From: Paraburkholderia sprentiae WSM5005 | GTDB lineage: Bacteria; Pseudomonadota; Gammaproteobacteria; Burkholderiales; Burkholderiaceae | Length of the DNA: 64,000 nucleotides | NCBI RefSeq assembly: GCF_001865575.2 | Contig: NZ_CP017561.2 | Coordinates: forward strand, 1,178,001-1,242,000 | Reading direction: 5' to 3' | Translations under genes and position numbers: made by a program | The notes under the pieces: model-generated | The model's input: the letters and a program-made list of their open reading frames with translations, nothing else | The model's database searches: none | What the model was told of the DNA's origin: nothing | Part shown: positions 28,451-41,262 of the stretch, in pieces | Layout: each line of letters opens with the position of its first letter | Numbering within the stretch: the first letter of the stretch is position 1

Positions 28451-28762
28451 ATTCACGCGCGCACCGGCCCTATACCTCGGATGCCAGCGGCCGTCCGCGC
28501 GGTCTATCGGAAAAGCGACCGGAAACTGGCCAAATCGCCGCACGGCCCAGCGCGCGCGGCGCGCCTCGCCCAACGATAATTCACCTGAAACCTAGCGCCA
28601 TCAGTGTTGCGCCCCCCGCCGCCGCGTCATATTGCATCGCAGCAAAGGCACCGCCCGGGATTTGAGAAATTGATTTTCGCTTGCGAGACTCCGCGCCATG
28701 CGGGAGCAGCGGCAGGCCTTGAAGCCTCCGCGCCAATTCAACCCACCTGGATGGAGACAAGC

Positions 28763-29452
28763 ATGTTCCTATACGGCTTTGGTCCCGTGCTGCTCGCCGG
28801 CACGATCCAGACGATCGAACTATCCGTTCTGTCGCTGGCGGCCGCCGTGTTGCTCGGCCTCGCGGGCGCGGCGGCGAAACTCTCGTTGAACCGACCCTTG
28901 CGGGCCGTCGCGACCGGCTACACGACGCTGATCCGCTCGGTGCCCGACCTCGTGCTGATGCTGCTGTTGTTCTACAGCATCCAGATCTGGCTCAATGATC
29001 TGACCGACATGTTCAGCATGGAGCAGATCGACATCGATCCGTTTCTCGCCGGCGTGCTGACGCTCGGCTTCATCTACGGCGCGTACTTCACCGAGACATT
29101 TCGCGGCGCGTTTCTCGCGGTGCCGCGCGGCCAGCTCGAAGCGGGCAGCGCGTACGGCATGAGCGGCGTGCGCGTGTTCGCACGCATCCTGTTCCCACAG
29201 ATGATGCGCTTCGCGCTGCCCGGCATCGGCAACAACTGGCAGGTGCTCGTGAAGGCCACCGCGCTGGTGTCGATCATCGGACTCGCCGACGTCGTCAAGG
29301 CCGCGCAGGACGCGGGCAAGAGCACCTTCAACATGTTCTTCTTCATTCTCGTCGCCGCGTTGATCTATCTGGCGATCACCACCGTATCGAACCTCGTGCT
29401 GATCTGGCTGAACCGCCGCTATTCGATCGGCGTGCGACACGCGGAGCTCTGA
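28763..29452 (+). CDS. hisQ: Basic amino-acid ABC transporter permease (HisQ/AotQ type)
   Basis: An inner-membrane permease of 229 residues with five predicted helices and the EAA loop EAGSAYGMSGVRVFARILFP that contacts the ATPase. It pairs with the HisM-type permease starting five bases after its stop. A GGAGA ribosome site stands before the ATG at 28763. Together with the ATPase it forms an importer for arginine/ornithine/histidine/lysine, judging from family and the adjoining arginine-catabolic genes. A gene for the periplasmic binding protein is not found upstream in this window. Confidence 0.92.
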   Translation: MFLYGFGPVLLAGTIQTIELSVLSLAAAVLLGLAGAAAKLSLNRPLRAVATGYTTLIRSVPDLVLMLLLFYSIQIWLNDLTDMFSMEQIDIDPFLAGVLTLGFIYGAYFTETFRGAFLAVPRGQLEAGSAYGMSGVRVFARILFPQMMRFALPGIGNNWQVLVKATALVSIIGLADVVKAAQDAGKSTFNMFFFILVAALIYLAITTVSNLVLIWLNRRYSIGVRHAEL

Positions 29453-29457
29453 GCGTC

Positions 29458-30171
29458 ATGATCGACATCCTGAACCAATTCTGGAAGGCGTATCTGTTCT
29501 GGGACGGCCAGCGCCTGTCGGGTCTCGCGGTCACGTTGTGGCTGCTGGTCGCGTCGATTGGGATCGGCTTCGTATGCGCGGTGCCGCTCGCGGTGGCGCG
29601 CGTGTCGAACCAGCGCTGGCTGTCGACGCCGGTACGTCTGTACACCTACGTATTTCGCGGCACGCCGCTCTACGTGCAGCTGTTGTTGATCTACACCGGC
29701 GTATACAGTCTCGCGTTCGTGCGCTCGCACAGTCTGCTCGACGCGTTCTTTCGCAGCGGCTTTCATTGCGCGATTCTCGCCTTCGCATTGAACACCTGCG
29801 CGTACACGACGGAGATTTTCGCGGGCGCGATCCGCTCGAGCTCGCATGGCGAAGTCGAAGCGGCGCGCGCCTACGGCATGAGCTGGTTCACGATGTACCG
29901 GCGCATTGTGATACCGTCCGCGCTGCGCCGCGCATTGCCGTTGTACAGTAACGAAGTGATCCTGATGCTGCACGCGACCACGGTCGCATTCACGGCCACG
30001 GTGCCCGACATTCTGAAGGTCGCGCGCGATGCCAACTCGGCGACCTACCAGTCGTTCAACGCATTCGGGCTCGCGGCGCTGATGTATCTCGTGGTGTCGT
30101 TCGCGCTGGTTGCGCTGTTCCGGCGCGCCGAGCGTCGCTGGCTCGCGCATCTTGCGGTGCGCGCGCGATGA
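29458..30171 (+). CDS. hisM: Basic amino-acid ABC transporter permease (HisM/AotM type)
   Basis: Second permease subunit, 237 residues, with five predicted membrane helices and the EAA motif [20 protein letters not shown]. The [14 protein letters not shown] segment is typical of HisM-type polar amino-acid permeases. It forms a heterodimer with the preceding HisQ-type subunit and is followed by the ATPase gene 88 bases on. Arginine and ornithine as substrates are inferred from the linked ast genes. Confidence 0.92.
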   Translation: MIDILNQFWKAYLFWDGQRLSGLAVTLWLLVASIGIGFVCAVPLAVARVSNQRWLSTPVRLYTYVFRGTPLYVQLLLIYTGVYSLAFVRSHSLLDAFFRSGFHCAILAFALNTCAYTTEIFAGAIRSSSHGEVEAARAYGMSWFTMYRRIVIPSALRRALPLYSNEVILMLHATTVAFTATVPDILKVARDANSATYQSFNAFGLAALMYLVVSFALVALFRRAERRWLAHLAVRAR

Positions 30172-30259
30172 GCGCGCGTTGACCTTGCATCGGGCGCCGC
30201 GCGCTTCGCCGCGGCGGCGTCTGCACCCGACCGATCCGTATTCTCACTGGGAGAGCATC

Positions 30260-31051
30260 TTGCTCCATACCACGCAAACCGACGCTTGCAAGCTCGCCGT
30301 GCAGGACATCCACAAGCGCTACGGCGACAACGAAGTGCTCAAGGGTGTGTCGCTGAACGCGAACAAGGGCGACGTGATCAGCATCATCGGCGCGAGCGGC
30401 TCGGGCAAGAGTACTTTCCTGCGTTGCATCAATTTTCTCGAGCGGCCGAACGCAGGGCAAATCGTCGTCGATGGCGAGGCGGTGAAGACCAAAGCCGATC
30501 GCGCCGGCAATCTCGAAGTCGCCGATCACAAGCAGCTGCAACGCATCCGCACGAAGCTCGCGATGGTGTTTCAGCACTTCAACCTGTGGGCGCACATGAA
30601 CGTGCTCGAGAACGTGATCGAAGCGCCGATTCATGTGCTCGGCCTGAAGCGCAAGGACGCCGAGGACCGTGCGCGCGAATATCTGGAAAAGGTCGGTCTC
30701 GCGCCGCGTCTCGAGAAGCAGTATCCGTCGCATCTGTCGGGCGGCCAGCAGCAGCGCGTCGCGATTGCGCGCGCGCTCGCGATGGACCCGGACGTCATGC
30801 TGTTCGACGAACCGACCTCCGCGCTCGACCCCGAACTCGTCGGCGAAGTGCTGAAGGTGATGCAGAAGCTCGCCGAGGAAGGCCGCACGATGATCGTCGT
30901 GACGCACGAAATGGGCTTCGCGCGCAATGTGTCGAACCATGTGATGTTCTTGCATCAGGGCCGTACCGAGGAAGAGGGCGATCCGGCCACGGTGCTGAGC
31001 GCGCCGCGCAGCGAGCGCCTGAAGCAGTTTCTGTCCGGCAGCCTGAAGTAA
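30260..31051 (+). CDS. hisP: Basic amino-acid ABC transporter ATP-binding protein (HisP/AotP type)
   Basis: The ATPase of the importer, 263 residues, starting at TTG (30260) behind a GGGAGAG ribosome site. An upstream in-frame start exists only inside the permease gene and is not credible. Walker A GASGSGKS (residues 44-51), the signature LSGGQQQR, and Walker [15 protein letters not shown] are intact, as is the switch His in VVTHEMGFA. It works with the two permeases just upstream. The regulator gene follows 25 bases later. Confidence 0.93.
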   Translation: MLHTTQTDACKLAVQDIHKRYGDNEVLKGVSLNANKGDVISIIGASGSGKSTFLRCINFLERPNAGQIVVDGEAVKTKADRAGNLEVADHKQLQRIRTKLAMVFQHFNLWAHMNVLENVIEAPIHVLGLKRKDAEDRAREYLEKVGLAPRLEKQYPSHLSGGQQQRVAIARALAMDPDVMLFDEPTSALDPELVGEVLKVMQKLAEEGRTMIVVTHEMGFARNVSNHVMFLHQGRTEEEGDPATVLSAPRSERLKQFLSGSLK

Positions 31052-31076
31052 CGCGCGCGTTTTTCACTGACCACCG

Positions 31077-32120
31077 ATGCCCCGCACGTCCAGCCCGGCT
31101 CGCACGACGCAGGTTGCGATCGTCGCACTGCCGCCCGTGTCCATGTCGGGCGTCGGCCCGATCGTCGACGCGCTCAATCTTGCCAATGAAATCGACGGCC
31201 GCGCGCTGTATCGCGTGCAGGTGTGTTCGTGGGACGGCCGCGCCGTGCCGCTGTCGGGCGGCGCGCAGTGGCCGGCCGATGCCGCCTTCGGCGACGCGCT
31301 CGTGTGCGACTGGCTGATCGTCGTCAGCGAGCGGTTTCGGCAGTTCGCCGACTACCGTCTGTTTCTCGCCAGCCTCGCGCGCGTCGGCCAGCGCACGCCG
31401 CTCGTCACCGGCATTCATCACGGCGTGTGGTGGCTCGCAATGGCCGGGCAGCTGTCCGGCTATCGCGTCAGCGTGAACTGGGAAACCTATCAGCAGTTCT
31501 CCGAACAATTCGAACGCTCGATCGTCACGCAGCAGATCTTCGAAATCGATCGCGATCGCGCGACCTGCGCGGGCGGTCAGGCGAGCGTCGACTTCATGCT
31601 CGCGATGATCGGGCGCGAGCACGGGCCCGAACTCGCCGAGCGCATCGCCGATACGCTCGGCGTAGGCGTGCTGCGCGCGGGCGAGGAGCGTCAGCGCATT
31701 CCGTTCGTGACCGCACCGGGCGAGCGTCATCCGCGCCTGAACGACGCGCTGCTGCTGATGGAAGCGAACATCGAGGACCCGCTGACGACCGATGAGATCG
31801 CCGGCCTCGTCGGCGTATCGCGGCGCCAGCTCGAGCGCCTGTTTCGCCAGTATCTCGGCGCTATGCCGTCCAAATACTATCTGGGGCTGCGGCTGTCGAA
31901 GGCGCGCACTCAATTGCAGCGCACCAGCAAATCGGTCGTGCAGATCAGCCTCGCGTGCGGGTTTTCGTCGGCGGCGCACTTTTCGAATGCGTATCGCGAG
32001 CGCTTCGGTGTCACGCCGCGCGAGGATCGCCGCAACTGGATCGAGCGGCACACCGGCGCGCACGGCGGCGCAAGCGAACCGCGGCCCGCTGCGCTGCTCG
32101 AACGGTCCGAGGACGATTGA
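31077..32120 (+). CDS. AraC-family regulator with GlxA/DJ-1 domain (ArgR-like)
   Basis: A 347-residue transcription factor with an N-terminal DJ-1/PfpI-like domain (residues about 10-190) and a C-terminal AraC double helix-turn-helix (from about 235; SRRQLERLFRQYLGAMPSKYY and ISLACGFSSAAHFSNAYRERFG). In Pseudomonas aeruginosa the regulator of this type, ArgR (unrelated to E. coli ArgR), ends the aot transport operon and turns on arginine succinyltransferase genes. The same order, transporter-regulator-ast operon, is seen here, so an arginine-responsive activator role is a strong inference. Confidence 0.88.
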   Translation: MPRTSSPARTTQVAIVALPPVSMSGVGPIVDALNLANEIDGRALYRVQVCSWDGRAVPLSGGAQWPADAAFGDALVCDWLIVVSERFRQFADYRLFLASLARVGQRTPLVTGIHHGVWWLAMAGQLSGYRVSVNWETYQQFSEQFERSIVTQQIFEIDRDRATCAGGQASVDFMLAMIGREHGPELAERIADTLGVGVLRAGEERQRIPFVTAPGERHPRLNDALLLMEANIEDPLTTDEIAGLVGVSRRQLERLFRQYLGAMPSKYYLGLRLSKARTQLQRTSKSVVQISLACGFSSAAHFSNAYRERFGVTPREDRRNWIERHTGAHGGASEPRPAALLERSEDD

Positions 32121-32312
32121 TGCAAAGTGGCGTGCGAAGCGGGCGTGGCTCGTGCGCCCTGCAAGCCATCTGTAAGCGAAGCCGCGACTAGCGCGCAGGC
32201 GCGGCAGCTACGCCGCGCGGAACCTCATAGAACGCGTCGCGTATGCGCAAGACTTGCCGCGCGCGGTTTCCTACACTAGCTGTATTACCTGTCACCCGTA
32301 AAAGGATTAGCT

Positions 32313-33548
32313 ATGAACGACCCGACTGTGACACGCCAGACCTTCGACGAAGTCATGGTGCCGGTGTTTTCCCCCGCCGCCTTCGTACCGGATCGCGGTC
32401 TCGGCTCGCGCGTGTGGGACACGCAAGGCCGCGACTATATCGACTTCGCCGGCGGCATCGCCGTCACCGCGCTCGGTCATGCGCATCCCGAGCTGCTGAA
32501 AGTGTTGCATGACCAGGGCGGCAAGCTGTGGCACATCGGCAATGGCTACACGAATGAGCCGGTGCTGCGCCTCGCGAAGCGCCTCGAAAGCCTCACGTTC
32601 GCCGACCGCGCGTTCTTCGCGAACTCGGGCGCCGAAGCGAACGAGGCCGCGCTCAAGCTCGCGCGCCGCGTCGCGTTCGACCGTCATGGCGCGCAGAAAG
32701 CCGAAATCATTTCGTTCACGCAGTCGTTCCACGGCCGCACGCTGTTTACCGTCAGCGTCGGCGGCCAGCCGAAGTACTCGGAAGGCTTCGGCCCGGTGCC
32801 CGCCGGCATCACGCATTTGCCGTACAACGATGTCGAAGCGGCGAAGAAGGCGATCGGCGCGCAGACCTGCGCGGTGATCGTCGAGCCGATCCAGGGCGAG
32901 GGTGGCGTGATTCCGGCCGAACCAGCGTTCCTCCAGGCGCTGCGCGAAGCGTGCGATCAACACAACGCGCTGTTGATTTTCGACGAAGTGCAAACCGGCG
33001 TGGGCCGCAGCGGCTACTTCTACGCACACGAGGACACGGGCGTGACGCCCGACATCCTGACGAGCGCGAAGGCGCTCGGCAACGGCTTCCCGATCGGCGC
33101 GATGCTGACCACGAAAGAACTCGCCGCGCACTTCAAGGTGGGCGTGCACGGCACGACGTACGGCGGCAATCCGCTCGGCTCGGCGATCGCGGACAAAGTG
33201 GTCGAGCTCGTCAGCGACCCGAAGCTGCTCGAAGGCGTGCGCTCGCGCAGCGAAGTGCTGAAGGGCCACCTCGCGAAATTGAACGAGCGCTTCGGGCTTT
33301 TCACCGAAGTGCGCGGCAAGGGTCTGCTGATCGGCGCGGAACTGAGCGACCCGTTCCAGGGCCGCGCGAAGGACTTCGTCACCGCGGCTGGGCAGCATGG
33401 CGTGATCATGCTGATGGCGGGCCCGGACGTGCTGCGCTTCGTGCCGTCGCTGATCATGCCGCTCGACGACATGGCCGAAGGCTTCGCGCGTCTCGAGAAG
33501 GCGTTCGGCGAACTCGTCGGCGCGAATGCGCAGGCGGCGTCGCATTGA
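32313..33548 (+). CDS. astC: Succinylornithine/acetylornithine aminotransferase AstC
   Basis: Transaminates N2-succinylornithine with 2-oxoglutarate to succinylglutamate semialdehyde, step 3 of the arginine succinyltransferase pathway; members often also use acetylornithine. 411 residues, class III PLP aminotransferase. The PLP lysine is K253 in [10 protein letters not shown], with [13 protein letters not shown] before it. A GGATT ribosome site precedes the ATG. It is the first gene of the ast operon; the 190-base gap to the regulator should contain the operon promoter. Confidence 0.94.
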   Translation: MNDPTVTRQTFDEVMVPVFSPAAFVPDRGLGSRVWDTQGRDYIDFAGGIAVTALGHAHPELLKVLHDQGGKLWHIGNGYTNEPVLRLAKRLESLTFADRAFFANSGAEANEAALKLARRVAFDRHGAQKAEIISFTQSFHGRTLFTVSVGGQPKYSEGFGPVPAGITHLPYNDVEAAKKAIGAQTCAVIVEPIQGEGGVIPAEPAFLQALREACDQHNALLIFDEVQTGVGRSGYFYAHEDTGVTPDILTSAKALGNGFPIGAMLTTKELAAHFKVGVHGTTYGGNPLGSAIADKVVELVSDPKLLEGVRSRSEVLKGHLAKLNERFGLFTEVRGKGLLIGAELSDPFQGRAKDFVTAAGQHGVIMLMAGPDVLRFVPSLIMPLDDMAEGFARLEKAFGELVGANAQAASH

Positions 33549-33612
33549 CGTTCAGGCAGTCCCGCACGCCCACGCTGATGCAGCGGATCATGCGTCACAT
33601 TCAATAGGAACG

Positions 33613-34664
33613 ATGATGCTCTTCGTACGTCCAGGCCGCCTTGCCGATCTCGATGCGCTCGAGCATATGGCGCGCACCGCGCAACCGGTGCTGCATTCAC
33701 TGCCGCACGACCGGCGCGCGCTCGAAGCGCGGGTCGCGTTGTCGGAAGACTCGTTTCGCGCCGAGGTCGACTTTCCGGGCGAGGAGTTCTATCTGTTCGT
33801 GCTCGAAGACTCGCGGACCGGCGAGCTGATGGGCACCGCGAGCATTGTGGCGGCGGCCGGTTACGCGGACCCGTTCTACGTGTTTCGCAACGACGCGCTG
33901 ATTCATGCGTCGCGCGAGCTGCACGTGAATCGCAAGATTCACGCGCTGACGATGTCGCACGAGCTGACCGGCAAGAGCCGGCTCGCGGGCTACTACATCG
34001 ACCCGTCGCTGCGCGGCGACTCGGCGGCGCAGCTGATGTCGCGCGCGCGGATGATGTACATCGCCGCGAATCGCAAGCGCTTCACGCCCGAGGTGTTCTC
34101 GCTGCTGCTCGGCGTCACCGACGAAAACGGCGTGTCGCCGTTCTGGGAGGCGGTGGGCCGCAAGTTTTTCGGCCGCAACTTCGCCGACATCGAAGTCGAA
34201 TCGGGCGGCCGCAGCCGCACCTTCATCGCCGAAGTGATGCCGACCTATCCCGTCTATGTGCCGCTGTTGCCCGAAGCGGCGCAGCGTGTGCTCGGCGAGC
34301 CGGACGCTAACGCGCTGCTCGCGTACGAAATCCACCTCGAGGAAGGCTTCGAGACGGATCGCTACGTCGACATCTTCGACGCGGGTCCGGTACTGACCGC
34401 GCAGGTGGATCGCAGTGTCAGCGTGAAGCACAACCAGACCCGCGTGGTGCGCGAGGCACCGGTGACCCACGGCGAGACTTACCTGATCGCGCACAACGGC
34501 GCCCACGGCGAATTCCGTTGCGTGCTCGGCGATCTCGCGCCCGGCAAGGAGGCGGGCGCCGGGTTGGCGGAAGCGGCGCGCGCCGCGCTTGGCGTACGGG
34601 AAGGCGATGCGGTGCGCTGCGTGCCGCTGCACCAGCCGCAGGACGAACCATCGGGAGACGCGCA

Positions 34665-34668
<4 letters not shown>
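33613..34668 (+). CDS. aruF: Arginine/ornithine N-succinyltransferase, alpha subunit (AruF)
   Basis: Transfers succinyl from succinyl-CoA to the alpha-amino group of arginine (and ornithine), the first step of the pathway. 351 residues, AstA/GNAT-like family. In Pseudomonas the enzyme is a heteromer of AruF and AruG, and here too two homologous genes stand side by side. Characteristic segments are MTAxASIVAAAGYADPFYVFR-like and GVSPFWEAVGRKFFGRNF. The start at 33613 follows TAGGAACG; an upstream frame reaching back into astC is not used. It overlaps aruG by ATGA. Confidence 0.93.
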
Positions 34669-37168
<2,500 letters not shown>

Positions 37169-37177
37169 GGATCGACG

Positions 37178-38521
37178 ATGCTGCAAGCCACTGAAGCCAA
37201 TTTCGACGGCCTGGTCGGCCCGACTCACAACTACGCGGGCTTGTCGTTCGGCAACGTCGCGTCGCAAAGCAACGAGAAGTCGGTCGCGAATCCGAAGGCC
37301 GCGGCACGCCAGGGTCTGCGCAAGATGAAGCAGTTGGCGGACCTCGGGTTTCATCAGGGCGTGCTGCCGCCGCAGGAGCGTCCGTCGATGCGTCTGTTGC
37401 GCGAGCTCGGTTTTTCCGGCGACGACGCTTCGGTGATCGCGCGTGTCGCGAACAACGCTCCCGAGTTGCTCGCGGCGGCGAGCTCGGCCTCGGCGATGTG
37501 GACCGCGAACGCCGCGACCGTGAGCCCGTCTGCGGATACGCACGACGGCCGCGTACATTTCACGCCGGCCAATCTGTGCAGCAAGCTGCATCGCGCGATC
37601 GAGCATGAATCGACACGCCGCACGCTGCGCGCGATGTTCAGCGACACCGACCGTTTCGTCGTCCACGAGGCGCTGCCGGGCACGCCCGCGCTCGGCGACG
37701 AGGGCGCGGCGAATCACACGCGCTTTTGTGACGAATACCGGGCGCGCGGTGTCGAATTCTTCGTGTACGGGCGCAGCGAGTATCGGCGAGGGCCGGAGCC
37801 GAAGCGCTATCCGGCACGCCAGACCTTCGAGGCGAGCCGCGCGGTTGCGCATCGTCATGGCTTGCAGGAAGCGGCGACGGTGTACGCGCAGCAGAACCCC
37901 GAAGTGATTGACGCGGGCGTGTTCCATAACGACGTGATCGCGGTTGGCAATCGCAACACGCTGTTCTGCCATCAGCTCGCGTTCGTCGAGCAGCAGGCGG
38001 TGTACGACGAGCTTCGCGCGAAGCTCGCGAGCCTGCACGCTGGCTTGAACGTGATCGAAGTGCCCGACGCGCAGGTCAGCGTCGCCGATGCGGTGACGTC
38101 GTATCTGTTCAACAGCCAACTGCTGACCCGGCCCGATGGCAAGCAGGTGCTGGTCGTGCCCCAGGAGTGCCGCGAGAATCCGCGCGTGGCCGCGTATCTG
38201 GATGAGCTCACTTCGCACAGCGGTCCGATCGACGAGGTGCTCGTGTTCGATCTGCGCGAGAGCATGAAGAACGGCGGCGGTCCCGCGTGTCTGCGTCTGC
38301 GCGTTGTACTCGACGACACTGAGCGCGCGGCGGTCGCGCCGGGTGTGTGGATCGACGACACGCTATTCGGCCGTCTCGATGCGTGGATCGAAAAGCACTA
38401 CCGCGATCGTCTGGCACCGGCCGATCTCACCGATCCGAAGCTGCTGGTCGAGTCGCGAACCGCGCTCGATGAGCTGACGCAAATCCTCGATCTGGGCTCG
38501 CTGTATGACTTCCAGCGCTGA
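37178..38521 (+). CDS. astB: N-succinylarginine dihydrolase AstB
   Basis: Cleaves N2-succinylarginine to N2-succinylornithine, two ammonia and CO2, step 2 of the pathway. 447 residues, the usual length of this member of the guanidino-group-modifying fold. The start [21 protein letters not shown] is diagnostic. Catalytic H250 (VFHNDV) and C371 ([10 protein letters not shown]) are visible. It is placed ten bases after astD and overlaps the annotated start of astE by 17 bases. Confidence 0.96.
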   Translation: MLQATEANFDGLVGPTHNYAGLSFGNVASQSNEKSVANPKAAARQGLRKMKQLADLGFHQGVLPPQERPSMRLLRELGFSGDDASVIARVANNAPELLAAASSASAMWTANAATVSPSADTHDGRVHFTPANLCSKLHRAIEHESTRRTLRAMFSDTDRFVVHEALPGTPALGDEGAANHTRFCDEYRARGVEFFVYGRSEYRRGPEPKRYPARQTFEASRAVAHRHGLQEAATVYAQQNPEVIDAGVFHNDVIAVGNRNTLFCHQLAFVEQQAVYDELRAKLASLHAGLNVIEVPDAQVSVADAVTSYLFNSQLLTRPDGKQVLVVPQECRENPRVAAYLDELTSHSGPIDEVLVFDLRESMKNGGGPACLRLRVVLDDTERAAVAPGVWIDDTLFGRLDAWIEKHYRDRLAPADLTDPKLLVESRTALDELTQILDLGSLYDFQR

Positions 38522-39587
38522 GCACGCGATGCCGGCCCCGAGCGCGATGCTCGACGATTTTCTCGCGTGGACGCTCGCGGGTTCCCGGCCTGCCGCGCAT
38601 GAAGCGCAAGGCACATGCGCAAACGGCGTGCGCTGGACGTGGCAGGATGACGGTGTACTCGTCATCGAGCCCGCGAAGCAGCACGCAGACCTGTGCAGCG
38701 TGCTCGTCTCGGCTGGCGTGCATGGCGATGAAACCGCGCCGATCGAGCTGCTGTCGCGCATCGTCGCCGATATCGCACGGGGCCGCGCCGCGCTCGCGTG
38801 CCGGCTGCTCGTGATTCTCGGCAACATCGAGGCGATGCGCGACGGCGGCCGCTATCGCGACGACGATCTGAACCGGCTTTTCAGCGGCCGTCATCTGCAA
38901 CTGCCGCACAGTCATGAAGCGCCGCGCGCGGCCGCGCTCGAACAGGCCGCGATGCGCTTTTTCGCGCCCGCGTGCGCCGCGCCCGGCGCGCGCTGGCATA
39001 TCGACATGCATACGGCGATCCGCGCGTCGGTGTTCGAGCGCTTCGCGCTGCTGCCGCATACCGGCAAACCCTTTTCGCGTGCGATGTTCGAGTGGCTCCG
39101 CGACGCGCGCATCGGCGCGGTGCTGCTGCACACGACCAAGGGCAACACCTATTCGCACTTCACCGCGCAAGCGTGCGGCGCGGCGGCCTGCACGCTCGAA
39201 CTTGGCAAGGTTCGGCCGTTCGGCGAAAACGATCTGACACGCTTCGAGGGCGCGGATCTCGCGGTGCGCGCGCTACTGGCCGGCACGCGGGTGGGTTCGC
39301 GAACCGACACGCAAACCGACGCACAAGCTGCGCTGCCGCGTGTGTTCACCGTCATCGATCAGCTGACCAAGCAAAGCGACGCATTCGAACTGCTGCTCGC
39401 ACCCGATGTGCCGAACTTCACGCCGCTCGCAAAGGGCACCTTGCTCGCGCGCGACGGCGACTATCAATACACGGTGCAGCACGACGACGAGCGCGTCATG
39501 TTCCCGAATCCGACGGTCAAGCCCGGGCTGCGCGCGGGTCTGCTGGTCGTCGAGACCACCGCCGATACGCTGTCGAAGCTAGTCTAG
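38505..39587 (+). CDS. astE: Succinylglutamate desuccinylase AstE
   Basis: Hydrolyses N-succinylglutamate to glutamate and succinate, the last step of the pathway. Zn-dependent carboxypeptidase-like (AstE/AspA) family, 360 residues. The zinc-site motif GVHGDETAP gives the His and Glu ligands, the third ligand lies in WHIDMHTAI, and NRLFSG is also conserved. ATG 38505 overlaps astB; ATG 38529, after the astB stop, would give a protein eight residues shorter and cannot be excluded. It ends the operon. Confidence 0.93.
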   Translation: MTSSAEHAMPAPSAMLDDFLAWTLAGSRPAAHEAQGTCANGVRWTWQDDGVLVIEPAKQHADLCSVLVSAGVHGDETAPIELLSRIVADIARGRAALACRLLVILGNIEAMRDGGRYRDDDLNRLFSGRHLQLPHSHEAPRAAALEQAAMRFFAPACAAPGARWHIDMHTAIRASVFERFALLPHTGKPFSRAMFEWLRDARIGAVLLHTTKGNTYSHFTAQACGAAACTLELGKVRPFGENDLTRFEGADLAVRALLAGTRVGSRTDTQTDAQAALPRVFTVIDQLTKQSDAFELLLAPDVPNFTPLAKGTLLARDGDYQYTVQHDDERVMFPNPTVKPGLRAGLLVVETTADTLSKLV

Positions 39588-39788
39588 ACGCGCCATGCGT
39601 ATCGCACACGCTCAGCAAATATTTCGAGATATTGCCTCGTAAGCCTGTTTTGCCCAATGACGCTGCGATAAAATCGCAACGCACGCTGCCGCGCGCGACC
39701 GCACTCCGTGCGTCGCACAAACGCGCCACCGTGCAACGAAAAACAGAACATAGCGGCCAGGCGCCAGCGGCGCCGAGCGGGGACTGGA

Positions 39789-41159
39789 ATGACCACCATC
39801 GCAATCGAGACTCCGAGCCAAGGCGGCACGACCGACGACGCATCGCTCACCGCCAGCTTCGCGCGGCAGCCCATTCTGAATCGGGACGGCATGCTGTGCG
39901 GCTACGAGATCAAGGTCCGTACGCCCGCGCTGCCGGCCGTCGAAGCCGATCAACGCGTACCGCAAGCGGATCCCGATACCCAACCCGACGCCTTGCCGGG
40001 CCGCGCACCGACGCCGGGGCAACGCGTCGCGCGCGCGACCGTGCACGGCCTCTTGCAGGGCGACGTGCGCGGCGCGCTGACCGGCCATCCCGCTTACGTC
40101 GATGTGAACCGCGAGCTGCTGCTCGACGACGCGATCCTCAGGCTGCCCCCCGAGCGCTTCATGCTCGAACTGCCTTTGTCGCTCGAAGTCGACGACGCGT
40201 TGACCGCGCGGGTCGTCTATCTGCACGGCCGCCGCTACCGCTTCGCGCTCGACGACGTCGCGCAGCCCAATGAGACGTTCGCGAAGCTGCTGCCGTACGC
40301 CGAAGTCGTCAAGATCGACGTCATGCGTGCGCCGCGCGCGCTGCTGCCGAAACTCGCGAGCGTGCTGAAGTCGGCGGGCAAGCTGCTGCTCGCGTCGGGC
40401 GTCGATACGCAGGCCGATTTCGAAACGGCGCATGAGCTCGGCTTCGACCGCTTCCAGGGCTATTACTTCGCGCATGCGCAAAGCTCGGCGACGCGCCGCG
40501 TCAGCGCGCCACGGCACGCGCTGCTCAATCTGCTGCAACTGCTGGCGGGCGACCCGACGGTCGCGCAGCTCGAAGCCGAACTGAAACTGAACCCGGTGCT
40601 GGTCATGCATCTGATGAAGCTCGCGAATTCGAGCGGCCTCGCGGTCGGTCACAAGGTGACGACGCTGCGCGACGCAATCAACGCCACCGGCACCGACCGC
40701 ATCGCGCGCTGGACGCAACTGCTGCTTTACGCCGACGGCCGCAAGGTCGCGCTCGAGGACGATCCGCTGCTGCAACTCGCGGCCACGCGCGCGCGCTTCA
40801 TGGAGCTTGCGATCGAGCGCATGCCCGAGGCGGGCCGCGACGAAGCCGACGCGGCATTCCTGACCGGTGTGTTTTCGTTCGTCGATGCGGTGTTCGGCGG
40901 CTCGCTCGAAAAGACGCTGAACATCCTCACGCTGTCGCGGCCGATCCAGGCCGCGATCCTGCATCGCGAGGGCAGGCTGGGTTTGCTGCTGAGCGCGGTC
41001 GAAGCGCTCGAAGGCGGCGCATGGGAGCGCGTCGCCACGCTATGCGAGCGTCTTGCGCCGTTGACGGTGGAAGAGGTCGCGCAGATGGGTCTCGCGGCCG
41101 GCGCATGGGCCGGCGTCGCGGATCGCAGCGCGGAAGGGTTGGAGCGGATCGAGGATTGA
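39789..41159 (+). CDS. EAL-HDOD signalling protein (degenerate EAL)
   Basis: A 456-residue cytosolic protein of the YuxH type: an EAL-like domain (residues about 25-245) joined to an HDOD domain (about 245-440). The EAL signature is lost (YEIKVRT in its place) and the EGVET position reads SGVDT, so it should not hydrolyse cyclic di-GMP. ALDDV and KID are kept, so nucleotide binding may remain. The HDOD part (NPVLVMHLMKLANSSG) lacks HD-phosphodiesterase metal ligands. A paralogue is at 44920. A regulatory scaffold role is inferred. Confidence 0.85.
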   Translation: MTTIAIETPSQGGTTDDASLTASFARQPILNRDGMLCGYEIKVRTPALPAVEADQRVPQADPDTQPDALPGRAPTPGQRVARATVHGLLQGDVRGALTGHPAYVDVNRELLLDDAILRLPPERFMLELPLSLEVDDALTARVVYLHGRRYRFALDDVAQPNETFAKLLPYAEVVKIDVMRAPRALLPKLASVLKSAGKLLLASGVDTQADFETAHELGFDRFQGYYFAHAQSSATRRVSAPRHALLNLLQLLAGDPTVAQLEAELKLNPVLVMHLMKLANSSGLAVGHKVTTLRDAINATGTDRIARWTQLLLYADGRKVALEDDPLLQLAATRARFMELAIERMPEAGRDEADAAFLTGVFSFVDAVFGGSLEKTLNILTLSRPIQAAILHREGRLGLLLSAVEALEGGAWERVATLCERLAPLTVEEVAQMGLAAGAWAGVADRSAEGLERIED

Positions 41160-41179
41160 GTGGGGCAAAAAAGCCCCAC
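41160..41179. other. Hairpin between convergent HDOD genes
   Basis: GTGGGGC and GCCCCAC pair around an A6 loop directly after the stop of the EAL-HDOD gene. There is no T-run after it, so it is a poor intrinsic terminator but may protect or end transcripts of the convergent genes. Confidence 0.35.
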
Positions 41180-41262
41180 ACGTGGCCCGAATTAAATCGT
41201 TTTCGGGCAAACACGGAAAAGGTTGAAAGTGAAGCGGGGTGATCAACGATCACGCCAGGTCT